DNA of 64,000 bases, taken from NCBI RefSeq assembly GCF_048544455.1, contig NC_133538.1, positions 436,974,311 through 437,038,310 on the forward strand, read 5' to 3'. The notes beneath the pieces were generated by a model, which saw only the letters and a list, made by a program, of their open reading frames with translations, ran no database searches and was not told the DNA's origin. How positions within the stretch are numbered: the stretch's first letter is position 1; each line of letters opens with the position of its first letter. This document shows positions 10,303 to 21,290 of this stretch, piece by piece. Origin of the DNA: Silene latifolia (Eukaryota > Streptophyta > Magnoliopsida > Caryophyllales > Caryophyllaceae). A program made the translations under genes and the position numbers.

Positions 10303-11433
10303 GTTGTTTTTTTTATCAATGAACGTTTTGGCAGTTTGGCCCATAGGTGGCAGACTTGTAAGTTTTAAACTTTTTTTGGCTGTTTCGCCAAGGTGGCGGT
10401 TTAAACTCAGGGGCCGTATTTTGGTCACATTTTGGAATATCCTTGCCGTAGTTTTGGCAAGGTTTGATTTATATCTTGTGCTTGTTTCTTATATTTCCTT
10501 AGTTTAGGAAACTGCCGTGTCAGCCTGTTTGGCTGATTTAGGCGAGTCATGTCGTCCTGAAAAGATCGACTTTCTGACTCGGCTAGCTGCCGTGTCAGCC
10601 TGATGGCTGATTTAGGCATATGCCGCAATGTAAGGAGGAGTGGCCGTGTCAACCTGAGAGGCTGATTTAGACCAGTCTTGTCATCCTGAAGTAGCTGATC
10701 AAGACTAAGGTAGCTGTCGTGTCAGCCTGATGGCTGATTTAGGAGTATGCCGCAGTTTTGGATTACTTAACCTTGTTCATGACGCAAGGTGTGTTCATCG
10801 CATTTAAAGCCAACAAGGGCGCAATTTAGGCAAGTTTATCGTCATTCTAGGACCAATGGGACGCTGCAGGATTCTGGTAGCGCAGATATCCTACGTTCCA
10901 TGTTCGTGTATGCATGCTGGGGCCCTGATTAATTGCGATTAGTGCGAGCTATGTCTACGGGGTGGTATCAGGGGTAGCTGGGTAAGCGTGTTTAGCTGTC
11001 AACCAGGCTCCCTTTCGTATGTTCCACAGTCCGCCTGGTGAGGGTGCTCCTTGTGGAGAAAATAGGTTAGGCATGTTGGAGTGCCATGTGCCTTGTCACT
11101 CCGCGTTAGCAGTTGACAGTCCTGCTAGATATCCTTTCAAAGTATCATAGACACCAGGATTCAGAGTGATGTACCTAGAGAAGTCTGAAAATGGAAAAAT
11201 CTACTAAAATGGTGTGAAGTACCTGTCGCCATCTCATGGGGTACTAGAGCAATTGTGGTCCCAGGACGCTGCCAGACCACACCATCTAGCAATAATTTAA
11301 AATTTAAAATAGTTAGAGATACCAGAAATAGGAGTGAAATAGGCAGTATGCCTACTACCAGATTTTTATTTTAATTTCAAAATGTTTTAGTTTTTCATAG
11401 TACAACATTCTGAAGGCTAAAGTCTTCTTATTA
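10303..11433. other. Tat B 3' non-coding region
   Basis: No supported coding frame. It holds the four-copy repeat at 10513-10743 and otherwise unique sequence. Pol and the antisense gene converge here, as in element A. Confidence 0.6.
10513..10743. repeat. four-copy repeat with core GCCGTGTCAGCCTG
   Basis: Copies of about 30 bp (TGCCGTGTCAGCCTGATGGC, then TGATTTAGG) start at about 10513, 10588, 10641 and 10714, at uneven spacing of 53-75 bp. Each contains the small inverted repeat CAGCCTGATGGCTG or a variant (copy 1 has GTTT, copy 3 is most diverged). After copies 2 and 4 a word like TATGCCGCA follows, so the true unit is longer. Confidence 0.8.
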
Positions 11434-12276
11434 TTAAAAGTAATATCTCTTCAGGTGAAGTATGTTCCATGGGCGTTGTATGATTTGACCGTCCATAGTC
11501 ATCAATCTGTATGCACCATGGCCAACAACTCCTTCTACATGGTATGGTCCTTCCCATTTGTAGGCGAATTTGCCTGCTTTTCGATTCTTAGTGTTTTGAA
11601 ACACCTCTCGGAGAACCAGGTCTTCTACCTCCAAGAGCCTGACTTTCACATTCTTGTTATAACTCCTGGCCACTGACTGTTTGTAGGCAGCCAGACGTAT
11701 TTTTGCACTTGCTTGTAGCTCATCAATTGTGTCCAGGCTTCTGACCATTTCTGCATTGTTCAGTTCCCCTGTCATATTTTCATACCTGTGAGTGGGAACT
11801 AGAGCCTCTGATGGAATGACTGCTTCCGCGCCAAACACCAGGCTGAAGGGTGTTTGACCTGTTGCTACTTTTGGTGTCGTTCTGTCTGACCATAATAAAA
11901 GTGGCAATTCATCTGCCCACTTTCCTCCTAACTCTTGTAACCTCCTTCTTAGATTATCCATGATGATTTTGTTGTTGGACTAAGCTTGTCCGTTGGACTT
12001 TGGAGTCCTGGGTGCTGACTTTTTTAGGGTGATGTTCCACCTGGCACAGTATCCCTCAGTGTCGTTGGAATTGAATTGTGAGCCATTGTCACATATGATT
12101 TCTGATGGGATACCAAACCTGCAAATGATGTTTCGTTTTATAAACGAAATGACTTGTTTGTCCTTTATTTCTGTGAATACTTCTGCCTCTATCCATTTGG
12201 AGAAGTAATCTGTCATTGCCAGCATCCAGGTTCTGTTTCCTGTGGCTCGTGGCAGAGGTCCTACTATGTCCATACC
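11434..12276 (-). pseudogene. Tat B integrase core and C-terminus
   Basis: GMDIVGPLPRA (first Asp), ICDNGSQF (second Asp) and KFAYKWEGPYHV (GPY motif) are present. At the third catalytic position the expected Glu codon in QA-E-SNNKII is TAG (about 11982-11984), so the DDE triad is broken exactly at the catalytic Glu. A second stop (TGA for Trp in FMAWGMD) separates this piece from the zinc-finger part. The protein ends NILHLKRYYF. Confidence 0.88.
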
Positions 12277-12906
12277 TCATGCCATGAATGGCCAGGGAGA
12301 AATTATAGGGTACAAGGGTTCTGCTGGCTGATGAATCATTGGTGCTGAGCGTTGGCAAGCATCACATTTGCGTGCGTATTCTGATGCATCTGCCTTCACC
12401 ATAGGCCAGTAGTATCCCTGCCTGAGGGCTTTATTTGCCAGACTTCGGCCCCCTGCATAGTTTCCACATTCGCCACTATGGAGAGCATGTAACACAGTCT
12501 GTGCTTCTTCCTTGTCCAGGCACCGTAAGTAGGGTCCTGCCAGTGATTTTCTGAATAGTGTATCGTCAATAAGTATGAACCTAGAGGCCTTCACTCTAAA
12601 AGCCCTTACTTCCTTCTTGTCATCTGGTAGCATGCTATGACGCAGCCAGTCTAGGTAAGGTGTACGCCAATCCCAGTCACCTGCCTGTTCAGCCGTTTGG
12701 TCAGGCGACTGATCGGTTGGCCGAGGGTCCTCATCTACCTGTGCAGCTGCCTGGACTCCTTCTTCGCTTTGTGGATCCTCCAGTTCTCCCTTATCTACTT
12801 CATCCGCCTTCTGGATAGAGGGCTCTAGCATGTGTGCTATTGGAATGCTGGAGAGTTCTGTAGGTTTAAATGTTGCCCCCAGAGTTACCAAGGCATCTGC
12901 TTCCAC
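12277..12906 (-). pseudogene. Tat B RNase H end, linker and integrase zinc finger
   Basis: Starts with the last RNase H motif (EADALVTLGATF). A low-complexity linker rich in Asp/Glu/Gln (about codons 40-80) follows, then the H2C2 finger (HSGECGNYAGG ... CDAC) and CQRSAPMIHQPAEP. It is separated from upstream pol by TAG in place of a Gln codon (PRD-Q-NVEA). The linker is longer than in element A. Confidence 0.85.
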
Positions 12907-12909
12907 ATT

Positions 12910-14442
12910 CTAATCTCTGGGGATCTGCTTAAGCTTCCAATTTGCGAATTTTTGTTTTAATTCCTTCGCTATTTTCAGGTACGCAATCATCTTTGAGTCT
13001 CTGGCTATAAATTCATCATTCACGTGATTAACTATTATTAGAAAGTCACTGGATATGCGCGGGTGCCTAACTCCTAACTCCAGAGCTAGCTTCATTCCTA
13101 ATATCAAGGCCTCGTACTCTGTTTCATTGTTGGTTGCTTTGAATTCACGTCTTACTGCTTGTGCTATCAGGTCACCCTGTGGTGATCGCAGGATTAATCC
13201 CACACCTGCCCCCCTTTGGTTGGAGGCTCCGTCAATGTGCATCTGCCAGACCTCTACCTCCTTGCTCCCCTCTAAGGTGAGGATTTCCTCATCTGCTAGA
13301 TTCTGGATGGCTGGGCTGAAGTCTGACACGAAGTCGGCCAGTGCTTGTGATTTGATTGCTGTTCTGTGGTCATATTGTATATCGTACCCACTGAGGTGTA
13401 CAGACCATTTTGACATTCTGCCTGATAGTTCAGGCTTCCTCATGATAGATTTCAGCGGGTAGTTGGTCACAACATGTATGGTGTGGGACTCAAAATAGGG
13501 GCGCAGTTTGCGAGATGCTACTACCAGTGCTAACACTAACTTTTCAAAAGATGTGTACCTGGTCTCTGCCGGCAGCAGAGACTTGCTCACGTAGTATACT
13601 GGCTTCTCCTCCTTTTCCTGCTCTCTAACCAGAACAGCGCTCACTGCCACCTCTGTGACGGCCAGGTATAGGAATAGCGGTTCTCGTGGCTCCGGCTTCG
13701 ACAAAAGTGGCGGCCTGCTGAGGTAGTGTTTCAGCTCTCTGAAGGCTTGCTCGTGATCCGCAGTCCATTCAAACTTCTGACTTTTCCTTAGTACGTCGTA
13801 AAACAGCCTGCACTTATCTGAAGATCTTGAAATGAACCTGCTCAGGGCTACTACCTTTCCAGCTAGTCTTTGAACATCTTTAGGCTTCTCAGGTGACTCT
13901 AGTTGTAAGACGACTTTGATCTGCTCGATGCTGGCCTCTATCCCTCTTTGAGTTACAATATAGCCTAAGAATTTGCCAGAAGATACTCCGAAGGTGCATT
14001 TAGATGGATTTAGCTTCATTTTGTATTCCCTTAGGGTGTTGAATGTTTCTGCCAGGTGCTGCATGTGATCTTTGGCTTTTTCTGATTTCACCACCATGTC
14101 ATTAATATACACCTCCATAGTTCTTCCTATCTGCTCTTTGAACATGCAGTTAACCAGCCTTTGATATGTGGAGCCCGCGTTCTTTAGGCCGAATGACATG
14201 ACGTTGTAGCAATATATTCCTCTTTCGGACATGAATGTCATCTTCTCTTGATCTGCAGGATCCATCTTAATCTGATTGTATCCACTCCATGCGTCCAGGA
14301 ATGTTAACATCTCATGTCCAGCTGTTGCATCTACCATTGCGTCAATATGAGGCAGCGGGAAGGGATATTTAGGGCATGCCATGTTGAGATCGGTGAAGTC
14401 CACACATATTCTCCACTTCCCATTCTTCTTAGGCACCACCAC
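12910..14442 (-). pseudogene. Tat B reverse transcriptase plus two RNase H domains
   Basis: The RT fingers/palm motifs are clear (KWRICVDFTDLN, LDAWSGYNQI, MSFGLKNAGSTYQ). The active site reads YINDMVVKS, so the first Asp of the usual Y-x-DD box is Asn (codon at 14101-14103). Next comes a normal-position RNase H that looks catalytically degenerate (LYLAVTEVAVSAVL). A second, archaeal-type RNase H follows (MHIDGASNQRG, NNETEYEAL, ISSDFLIIV). The dual RNase H is a known mark of Tat elements. At 510 codons without a stop this is the longest frame in the window. Confidence 0.92.
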
Positions 14443-14454
14443 TACGTTTGACAG

Positions 14455-15678
14455 TCATTCTGGATATTTTACTTCTCTTATTTTCTTTGCTGCCAACAGA
14501 CTATCTACCTCTTGGTTAATCACCTTGTTTCTTTCCGCTGCAAACTTTCTTCTTCTCTGCTGGATGGGTTTACACTTTGGGTCCACACTAAGCTTATGCG
14601 TTATGATGGACGGATCTATTCCTATTATGTCATCGTGTGACCATGCAAAACAATCCATGTTATCCTGTAAGAACTTGATTAGTTTCTGTCTCAAGCTTCA
14701 TGTGCATCCTGCTCCAATGAGCACAGTTCTTTCTGGGTGCAGCTTGTCCAGGTTGATTTGATCTAGCTCTTCTGCTGGGGGTTCGATGTATTCGTCCTGG
14801 ACAAGCTGCTTCTGTAATTGCTATGCGGGAGGGCTGGCAGTACACTTAAGTGCCTTCTTATAGCAGCCTCTAGCTTCCTCCTAATCTCCTCTTATTGTCT
14901 CTACTCCTCATGGTGTGGGGAAATTTATGCACTGGTGATATGTTGAGGGGACTGCTTTCATCTGGTGTAGCCACGGTCTTCCCAAGATGACATTGTAGGT
15001 GGAGGGGCCGTCTATAACCAGATACCTGACTTGCTTGTTGACTCCTCCCACATAGGTTGGGATGACTATTTCTCCCAGCGAGTTAGCTGTTTCCCCACTA
15101 AAGCCTACTAGCGGAATAGTCTTCTTCTGCAGATCCTTCTTGCTAAATCCCATGTTCTTTATGGTCTTCAACATGATCAGGTTGACCGAGCTGCCTGTAT
15201 CTACCAAGACCTTCCTAACTGTGCAATTGGCCATTGATAAGGTGATAATAAGTGCGTTATGATGTTCTCGTTCGTCGTATGTATCTCCTTCATCAAAGCT
15301 GACAGCTGGTAGGTCGCTGTGAGAAATTCTGCAAGAATTTGTTGGCCTGTCTCCTTTGGTCTCGGTAGCACGTCTCTTGGCTGCTGAGTATGTCAGCCCA
15401 CTTAGGTCTGAGCCGCCTGTTATCACGTTTATGATTTTGGTGCATGTGGGTGGGTTTGCGGGCTTGGCGGAGCCTACCTTATCCTGCTGCTTGCCCCCAT
15501 GTGGTAATAGGTGGCTCAGCTTTCCTTGCTCATACATGCGCTTGATCTCTCTTCGTAATGTGTAGCAATCCTCAGTGTTGTGCCCAATATCACGGTGGAA
15601 CTCACACTTCTTTTTGCTATCCTTTCTCCATGCTTGCTCTCCTAATGGTGGGTTGGGCCACCTAACTCCATCTCCCAT
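14455..15678 (-). pseudogene. Tat B protease and RT N-terminus
   Basis: The 256-codon frame 14908-15678 starts in a zinc-knuckle-like CEFHRDIGHNTEDC motif (C-x2-H-x4-H-x4-C). It then has the aspartic protease loop VLVDTGSSVNLI and the ILGRPWLHQ flap end. After stops near 14905 and 14700 the frame 14455-14694 gives the RT lead-in (CFAWSHDDIIGIDPSIITH). It ends at TGA where Trp is expected (PEWLSNVVVV), just before the RT piece. Confidence 0.88.
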
Positions 15679-15747
15679 CTCCCTGAGTGCCTTCAGAATT
15701 CCTCCGATACCTGTAGTAAATCCATATTCTGCCAGAGTAGGGAGTTG

Positions 15748-17340
15748 CTAACTTTCCTCGATTCTGTTGACTCCCCTTCCATATGGTTTGTACCTCTCGT
15801 CTTTCTTGCTGGTGGTTTGCTTTCTTCCTGATTCCTCCACGGCTGAGGTACTAGAAATACTTGGCGTGCTAAGTAAGCTGGCTCTGGCTAGGATATCTTC
15901 CTCCAATCTGATTGCGGCAGCTGCCTTCTCTTGCACTGCCTCGAAATTATGGCAGGGATGCATAATTAGCTGCTTGTATAGGTCGGAGTCATGGTAGAGG
16001 CCTCTTCTGAAGGCTTCTACTACTGTCGAAATGTCGCACTCTCGTACTGCAACCTTCTCATTATTGAATCTAGTATTGTATTCTCCAATGGTCTCTCCCC
16101 CCTTGACGATCCCCGTCTGTCTGAGATCTCTGCCGTGCGTGCTCGTGGTTTTCTCTTTGCTTGCGAACTGTTGAGTAAATGCGTTCACCAATTCAGCAAA
16201 TGTAGATATCGACCTGTTGGGCAGGCTCACAAACCATCGAGGTGCCGATCGTGCTAGGGTGGATTCAAATCCTTTGCACATGCAAGCCTCCTTGACTTGC
16301 CCTACAACTGTTACTGTAATCATCTTCTGCTTGTACGGGCTTATATGATCAAAGGGATCTTCTGTGCCGTCGAAGAGGGGCATATTTGGATTTGTGAATC
16401 CCTTTGGCATGGCTGTGATAGATATGGTGTCCACGAATGGTGAGTCGGCATAGCTGTCTAGTGCGGCTTTCTCGAGTGGGGGTGGCAACCCTGGGACCCT
16501 ACTTAGTATTTCTTTTAACTCTAAGTACTGCTGATTTATTATGGTGCCTGAGTTTGGGGTCCGTCTATCAGCTGCCTGCTGATTCAATATACTGCCTCCT
16601 GATCCAAGCTCTTGAAGATTCTGATGTGTTCCAGCTGCTAGAGGATTTGTTGTAACGACTGTCCCCTGTTGCCCGTTCACTTGTTGGTTCGACTCGAATC
16701 CTGCTTCAGGTGTTTGATCGATCGTTGCGGGGCTGCTGACAGGGATGCCACCTGCTCATGCTTCCACATAGCTGGTCGCAGACCAGTTACCCGGCGTGAG
16801 GTATCCTAGCCCTTGTGGGGTTATCCTTCCATCTGATGGTATTGTGGACAGATCCAATCTTGTTATCAGTTCAGCCGATATCTGTCGAAGTGGATTCCTG
16901 CTGCCTGATGCCCCCTGCGTCAGATCTACTGGTGGAGACTTTCCCACGTCTTCCCTGCTCGCTGGGGTGGCAAACTACTGTTTCAGGATGTCTATCTGCG
17001 CCTAGAGCTCTCTGTCCCTCTTTCTTGCTTCAGCTTCAGCTTTCTTCTGGTCTTCTCTCATGTTTTCCATGGCTTTCTGAAGGTTTTCTACGCTAGTGAG
17101 CAAGATTTGTGTGGGACTAGGTGGCGAGATGAGGCCTGAACTTGCTGCTCCCTTATCTGACCTGGCTTGGGTCGCGACAGCTTGAGTCCTAGGAGGTAGA
17201 GAGGTTTTTGTTGTTGGTATGATTCATGAGGTGTGTCCGGGAGCCTGTGTTGCCACTGTTGATGTTGGATTTTGAGTAGAGGGCGGTGGTGGCGATGGTT
17301 GTCTGCTCCCTGACACGGCGTCCGATGCTTGCTTATCCAT
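15748..17340 (-). pseudogene. Tat B gag
   Basis: The likely start is MDKQASDAVSGSRQP at 17340, 37 bp inside the primer site. A Pro/Thr/Ser-rich N-terminus, a short Lys/Glu coiled coil (EDQKKAEAEARKRDRE) and the retrotransposon gag domain (about 16500-15900; FDGTEDPFDHISPYKQ, RWFVSLPNRSISTF) follow. The frame is broken by stops near 17225, 16975 and 16755; the 310-codon stretch 15748-16680 is clean. It would form the virus-like particle shell. Confidence 0.88.
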
Positions 17341-17376
17341 TTTGTATTTAGAGTATCAACGATTGACGACCACATT

Positions 17377-17394
17377 GCCCCACGGTGGGCGCCA
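17377..17394 (-). other. primer-binding site, Lys-tRNA(CUU) type
   Basis: On the minus strand TGGCGCCCACCGTGGGGC is a perfect complement, as I recall it, of the CCA end of plant tRNA-Lys(CUU). It lies 3 bp from the LTR end, the normal spacing. Confidence 0.85.
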
Positions 17395-17397
17395 AAC

Positions 17398-18095
17398 TGT
17401 TTAGGTATTTTTAATCGAGTTGATTGATTCGGGTCAATGCGGTCTTACTCGTTGGATATTTGATTAATCGTTTGTATGTTGATGCGTGAATAAAGAAATT
17501 AAGTGCGAAATATAAATTAACACGCGAGATTTGGTGACGCGGAAAACCCAATGTGGGAAAAACCGCGGGAGGGACAGTACCCTTCCAAATATTGCACTAT
17601 ACTTGAATAGGAGGATGATTACAATAGTAACGTAGTGCTAATCTTTCTGGCACGAGGTATCAGGCCTGCAAGATCTTGGGCGGATGTATATGTGAGTATG
17701 AGAATATGTTGAGGTCTTGACGTCAATGTGTGAATATGTGGATGTTTTGAATGTCCTTCTTGATTTGCTTCCTTGGCTATTTATAGGGTGAGAACCCTAG
17801 ATATGTCCTACCTTGATTATGGAAAGGGAATATAATTTCCATAAGAACTCTTTCCATATCTGGCCGTCTTCCCCAATTCTCCCTGATCTCCCTGACTTCT
17901 CCCTAACTTTTTCCATGACTCTTCTTTCCTTAATCTGGACGTCTGCTCTGATGGGCCCCTGGTCTTCTTTCCGCATACGCCAGCCCGTTCCCCCCTTCTC
18001 TAATTACGGGCTTCCTTCCTCCTTATCACTCCGCCCATAGTATTTTATTTTATCAGGTGGGCCTTCCCTTTATTGCGCTATTTTTAGCCCAAACA
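17398..18095 (-). mobile_element. 5' LTR of Tat B
   Basis: 698 bp, the same length as the 3' LTR, with TGTTTAGG...CCCAAACA ends and a minus-strand TATA box (CTATAAATAGCC) at 17775-17788. Confidence 0.92.
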
Positions 18096-18585
18096 AAACT
18101 CTTTCTCATTTAGAAAGCTTATCTTTATCTTTCAGTAACTGAACGGGATGTTTCTTATGAAAGTTCGAATCGGGTACGCTCGTCCAGCGAGAAAGGCCTT
18201 GACCCTACCAACTTTGTAAATTGTAAAAAAAAAAGAGAAGGGAACGAAAGAACTTCGTATTTTGGTCACTCTCTAGGAGTCATGTTTAACCTTAAATGCT
18301 ATTAATAGATTCTACAGCAATAGTCCCTCGGACTCGAAAAGTAATAACGAAAATAGCTAACCCAATAGGAGATTCCGCAGCTGCCACCGTTGGAACCAAT
18401 AAAGCAAATAATAGACCCATCATATCATCCAAAGAAATGGAAAAGACCAAAAAGTTCGAATTCACAGCTAATAACATTGATTCAATTGATATTGACATAA
18501 TAAGACTATTTCGTCTATTAAGGAGAATTCCCCGAATACCTAAAATAAAAATGATCATAGAAAATGTAAAATATTTGATAGAATC
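18096..18585. other. nuclear mitochondrial DNA, left part
   Basis: Contains most of mitochondrial nad4L and about 190 bp of flank. It is joined, across the solo LTR, to more mitochondrial sequence at 20882. The unedited codons and the ACG start (see nad4L) show transfer as DNA rather than as edited cDNA. The left limit is hidden by Tat element B and may include 7143-7233. Confidence 0.85.
18292..18585 (-). pseudogene. nad4L: nad4L, NADH dehydrogenase subunit 4L, mitochondrial copy in the nucleus
   Basis: Encodes [20 protein letters not shown]..., the three-helix membrane subunit of mitochondrial complex I (normally about 100 residues). Three hydrophobic segments are visible. On the minus strand the first codons (ACG GAT TC) lie on the other side of a solo LTR at 20882-20889, so the gene is split after codon 3. 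The C-terminus stops at 18292-18294 (TAA) where the family has Gln-Gly and then a stop; the old stop is still present at 18286-18288. Ser in AVESINS, where the mature protein has Phe as I recall, fits an unedited C. Not functional in the nucleus. Confidence 0.93.
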
Positions 18586-18646
18586 TGATAGGCTAGTCAT
18601 ATACCTATCAAAAATAACCAACTGGCTCTAACTAATATAGCTAGGG

Positions 18647-19528
18647 CATAGTTAATTGTTCTCTGTGGAATGCTGCTCTTCTTGGCAAATATGCGTGGTG
18701 GATTCATAGTAAATAGGAGAGTCTCTGGGTTCAGTGGGTTCATCATATATATATAAAGCAGTGTGATTGGTGGTTATATGAGCCTTCTCAGAATTCCAGC
18801 TGGGCATGGAGACAAATCTGTAAGATAAAGGAGCTGCTTAAGCCTGGTTTTTTGAATGGTGCGTAGGATGGCAACTACACTATTCAGAAAGGTTATACTT
18901 GGCTTCTTGGTCCATGTCAGAGGAAGGATTGGGCTCCTATAGTTTGGAATAGAGTTTGTGTGCCCAAGCATAATTTCAGTACCTGGATTTTTGTTCAACA
19001 AAGGTTCTTAACTCAAGATAGGATGAATAAGTTTGGTATTTGTACTGCTGGTCTGTGTTACTTATGTGGGATGCAGATGGAAACTCATAGGCACTTGTTT
19101 TTTGAATGCCCATTTAGCTTGCAGTGCGTACTGCTACTGCAGGCATGGTTACAGATTCAGTGGCAGGGAGATGTGGTGGCTTGGCTTATTAGGTGGAGAT
19201 GATGTTCCCTGTTGAAAAAGCAGGTGGTTATGGCAGCGATTTCAGGTCTTATTTACCACATTTGGGAATGCAGGAATAAGAGTAGAGTGGAGATGTACAT
19301 TTTGCAGCCAGCTTGGGTTGTTAAGAATGTCTGTTTGGTCATTTGTAGAGTGACAAGAGGAGACTTTGGTAAGGGAAGGTCGAAATGTCTGGATTGGTTA
19401 CACAAAATCAATGTAATAGATTAAGAAGAGTAGTTTGATTGTAGGTTGGAATGATGTATGGTGGTTATATTTGATTTTAATGATATTCACATTTTCACCA
19501 AAAAAAAAAAAAAAAATAATAATAATAA
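18647..19528 (+). mobile_element. 5'-truncated L1-type LINE inside the solo LTR
   Basis: The insertion is bounded by a 14-bp duplication, TAATATAGCTAGGG, at 18633-18646 and 19529-19542. It ends in an A-run (19500-19516) and TAA repeats. The coding part is the end of ORF2: the RT thumb (WNAALLGKYAWW), then the zf-RVT domain (CVPKHNFSTWIFVQQRF ... CYLCGMQMETHRHLFFEC), to a stop at 19424. Stops at about 18715 and 19200 break it. 5' truncation, A-tail and variable TSD are the standard signs of target-primed reverse transcription. Confidence 0.95.
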
Positions 19529-20421
19529 TAATATAGCTAGGGAAGTCGGGTCGATCTCCATAAGGAGATGGGAAAATGTCAGCTTTACTAAGTCCGTCAC
19601 GGTAACCAAATTGGGGGTTTGAATTTGTTGTTCTAAACTAAAGAGATTAAGGAAGATAGAAAAGGCAAGAGAATAAAGATCAAGGAAATAAGGAGAAACC
19701 AGCTAAGACAGTCGGTTCACCATGATTATTCAATCAAGCAATCTAGGTCTCAGGTCAATGCAAGTATGGTCTATGGGGCAGTGAATATCTCCTTCACAAT
19801 TCGCCTTAAAGCGCAAATAGCTTAGCTTCCGCCCTCACTACGGTGCCCTAATATTCGCTATGAGTCTCACCCTTTCCAACCTTCCGGTCCAGGTCAAGGT
19901 TTACTATGATTAAATGACTAATTACGTCGACTCAATTTGACAGAGACAATTAATTGCAGCGATTTACAACAAAGACTACGCAAGCATTTACCTAATAAAT
20001 CAATTACTACTCCCTCAGAATCATGGATTCCCTAGTCTTAGAAAAAGGGAATTAGCTACGTATCATCATCGAATCAACAATAATAATGCATAGATAATAT
20101 AAATTAAACATGATAACAATAAGAATAGAAAGATCGAATAAAGCAATAATGAAAATCAACAAGAAAAGGGAAGAATTAAAGTAGCAATTATGATTAAGAA
20201 ATAAAAGGAGTAAACGTACCGATACAAATTCCGAATCCGAGTAGCCTAGAGTAGAAAAGAAAATAAAAAGTCTAGAGAAGAAGTCAGGAAGAAGATATGT
20301 AGAGTTACGCAGTCTGTATGATAAAACGCACACGAAATCCTACTCTCAAACCTAATATTTAAACCTAATTACAAAAGCTCATACGGAATAGGATACAAAA
20401 CATGGCTAAATGATGAAACCT

Positions 20422-20606
20422 CTCGATCGAGTAGAAATAAATTACTCGATCGAGCAACTTGGCAGCGATTCCAGCCGATCGAATGGAAAAACCGTTCGAT
20501 CGAGTAACTCCTTATAATGGCCTTCTCAATCGAGTAAGAAAACTACTCGATCGAGTGATCTTCATAGTATAAAGCATTCGATCGACTAGAAAAGTGGTCG
20601 ATCGAG
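20422..20606. repeat. CTCGATCGAG palindrome array, solo LTR
   Basis: Eight sites, six with an intact TCGATCGA core and two decayed (CCGATCGAAT, CTCAATCGAG), at 15-40 bp spacing. It sits in the same LTR position as the array in the inner Athila LTRs. Confidence 0.9.
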
Positions 20607-20881
20607 CTATATTAACACGTAAGGCACCTTGACACCTTCTGAAATCAGCTCACGCATCTTCAAAGTGATAGATTCCAAGCTCCGATCCCATGTTCTCCAT
20701 AAATGCATGCAAATGAGACGAGTTTAGGCTCGATTTTTCTTCTTTCCAGTCCATACCTGCAATTTACACAAGACGAACCAAAGTAGACTATTCGGGGGTA
20801 TTTGTAGCTAGATGCCACGTAAAACAGTACAGAAATGCGTTTAAAAATGAGGTAAAAACCTTATATAAAATACACGCATCA

Positions 20882-21290
20882 GAATCCGTTTCGGGAACGT
20901 AGAATAATAGAGAAATTCAAATGTTATAACTCCAGCCCTAGTAAATGATGTGCAAGAAGAGAATCCTTCCTTTAAAGAAGCAAAAAAAATTCTCTTATCT
21001 CCTTTAAAGAAGACTATCTGCTGCGTCCACGGACTTTATCTTAGGTAGAAACGAGACCTCTCCCCTGATAGAAGAAGCCCTTTGGGATAGAATATGAAGC
21101 CCCAGATCTCATGGCACTTTGTAAAGACTGATTCCAGGGAATACCCTATAGATAGAAGACCTTCTTCTATTTATTTTTCAATGAAACCAAGCAATTACCA
21201 ATTTCAACGGTAATCTACCAATTCAAAACAAAATAAGGTGCTTACTCCCTTCGCTTATCGGGGTTCCAATCGAATTAGATTCAAGACACG
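20882..21290. other. nad4L: nuclear mitochondrial DNA, right part
   Basis: Starts with the second TSD copy, then the ACG that is the nad4L start codon in plant mitochondria (edited to AUG), at 20887-20889 on the minus strand. The following about 400 bp carry no frame I recognise and look like plant mitochondrial intergenic DNA. The right limit near 21290 is set only by a change in character (Tat/LINE-like nuclear repeat sequence begins). Confidence 0.7.

Larger units (their letters stand above)
7234..18095 (-). mobile_element. Tat-lineage Ty3/gypsy element B, complete but decayed
   Basis: Two LTRs of exactly 698 bp (7234-7931 and 17398-18095) enclose, on the minus strand: primer site, gag, protease, RT with a degenerate RNase H, archaeal-type RNase H, integrase, a 3' region with an antisense extra gene, and a polypurine tract. 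Flanks GAACT (7229-7233) and AAACT (18096-18100) match at 4 of 5, as expected for a 5-bp TSD with one later change. Total length is 10,862 bp. Stops in every module make it non-autonomous. Confidence 0.93.
18586..20881 (-). mobile_element. solo Athila-type LTR, interrupted by a LINE
   Basis: Starts TGATAGG and ends ACGCATCA. It aligns along its whole length with the inner Athila LTRs (for example TATCAAAAATAACCAACTGG and AATATAGCTAGGGAAGTCGG). It is flanked by a perfect 5-bp TSD, GAATC, at 18581-18585 and 20882-20886. Without the LINE and its duplicated site it is 1,400 bp, against 1,375 bp for the inner Athila LTR. No internal region is present, so it is the product of LTR-LTR recombination. 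It carries its own CTCGATCGAG array at 20422-20606. Strand is given as for the inner Athila LTRs it aligns with in the same direction. Confidence 0.93.

Noticed and set aside
13055-13462. 135-codon plus-strand ORF
   Set aside because: Opposite-strand shadow of the Tat B RNase H region.
18292-18621. nad4L as a working gene
   Set aside because: It lacks a start (split by an LTR), has unedited codons and an early stop, and lies among nuclear transposons. The 5' residues of the longer open frame come from the LTR.
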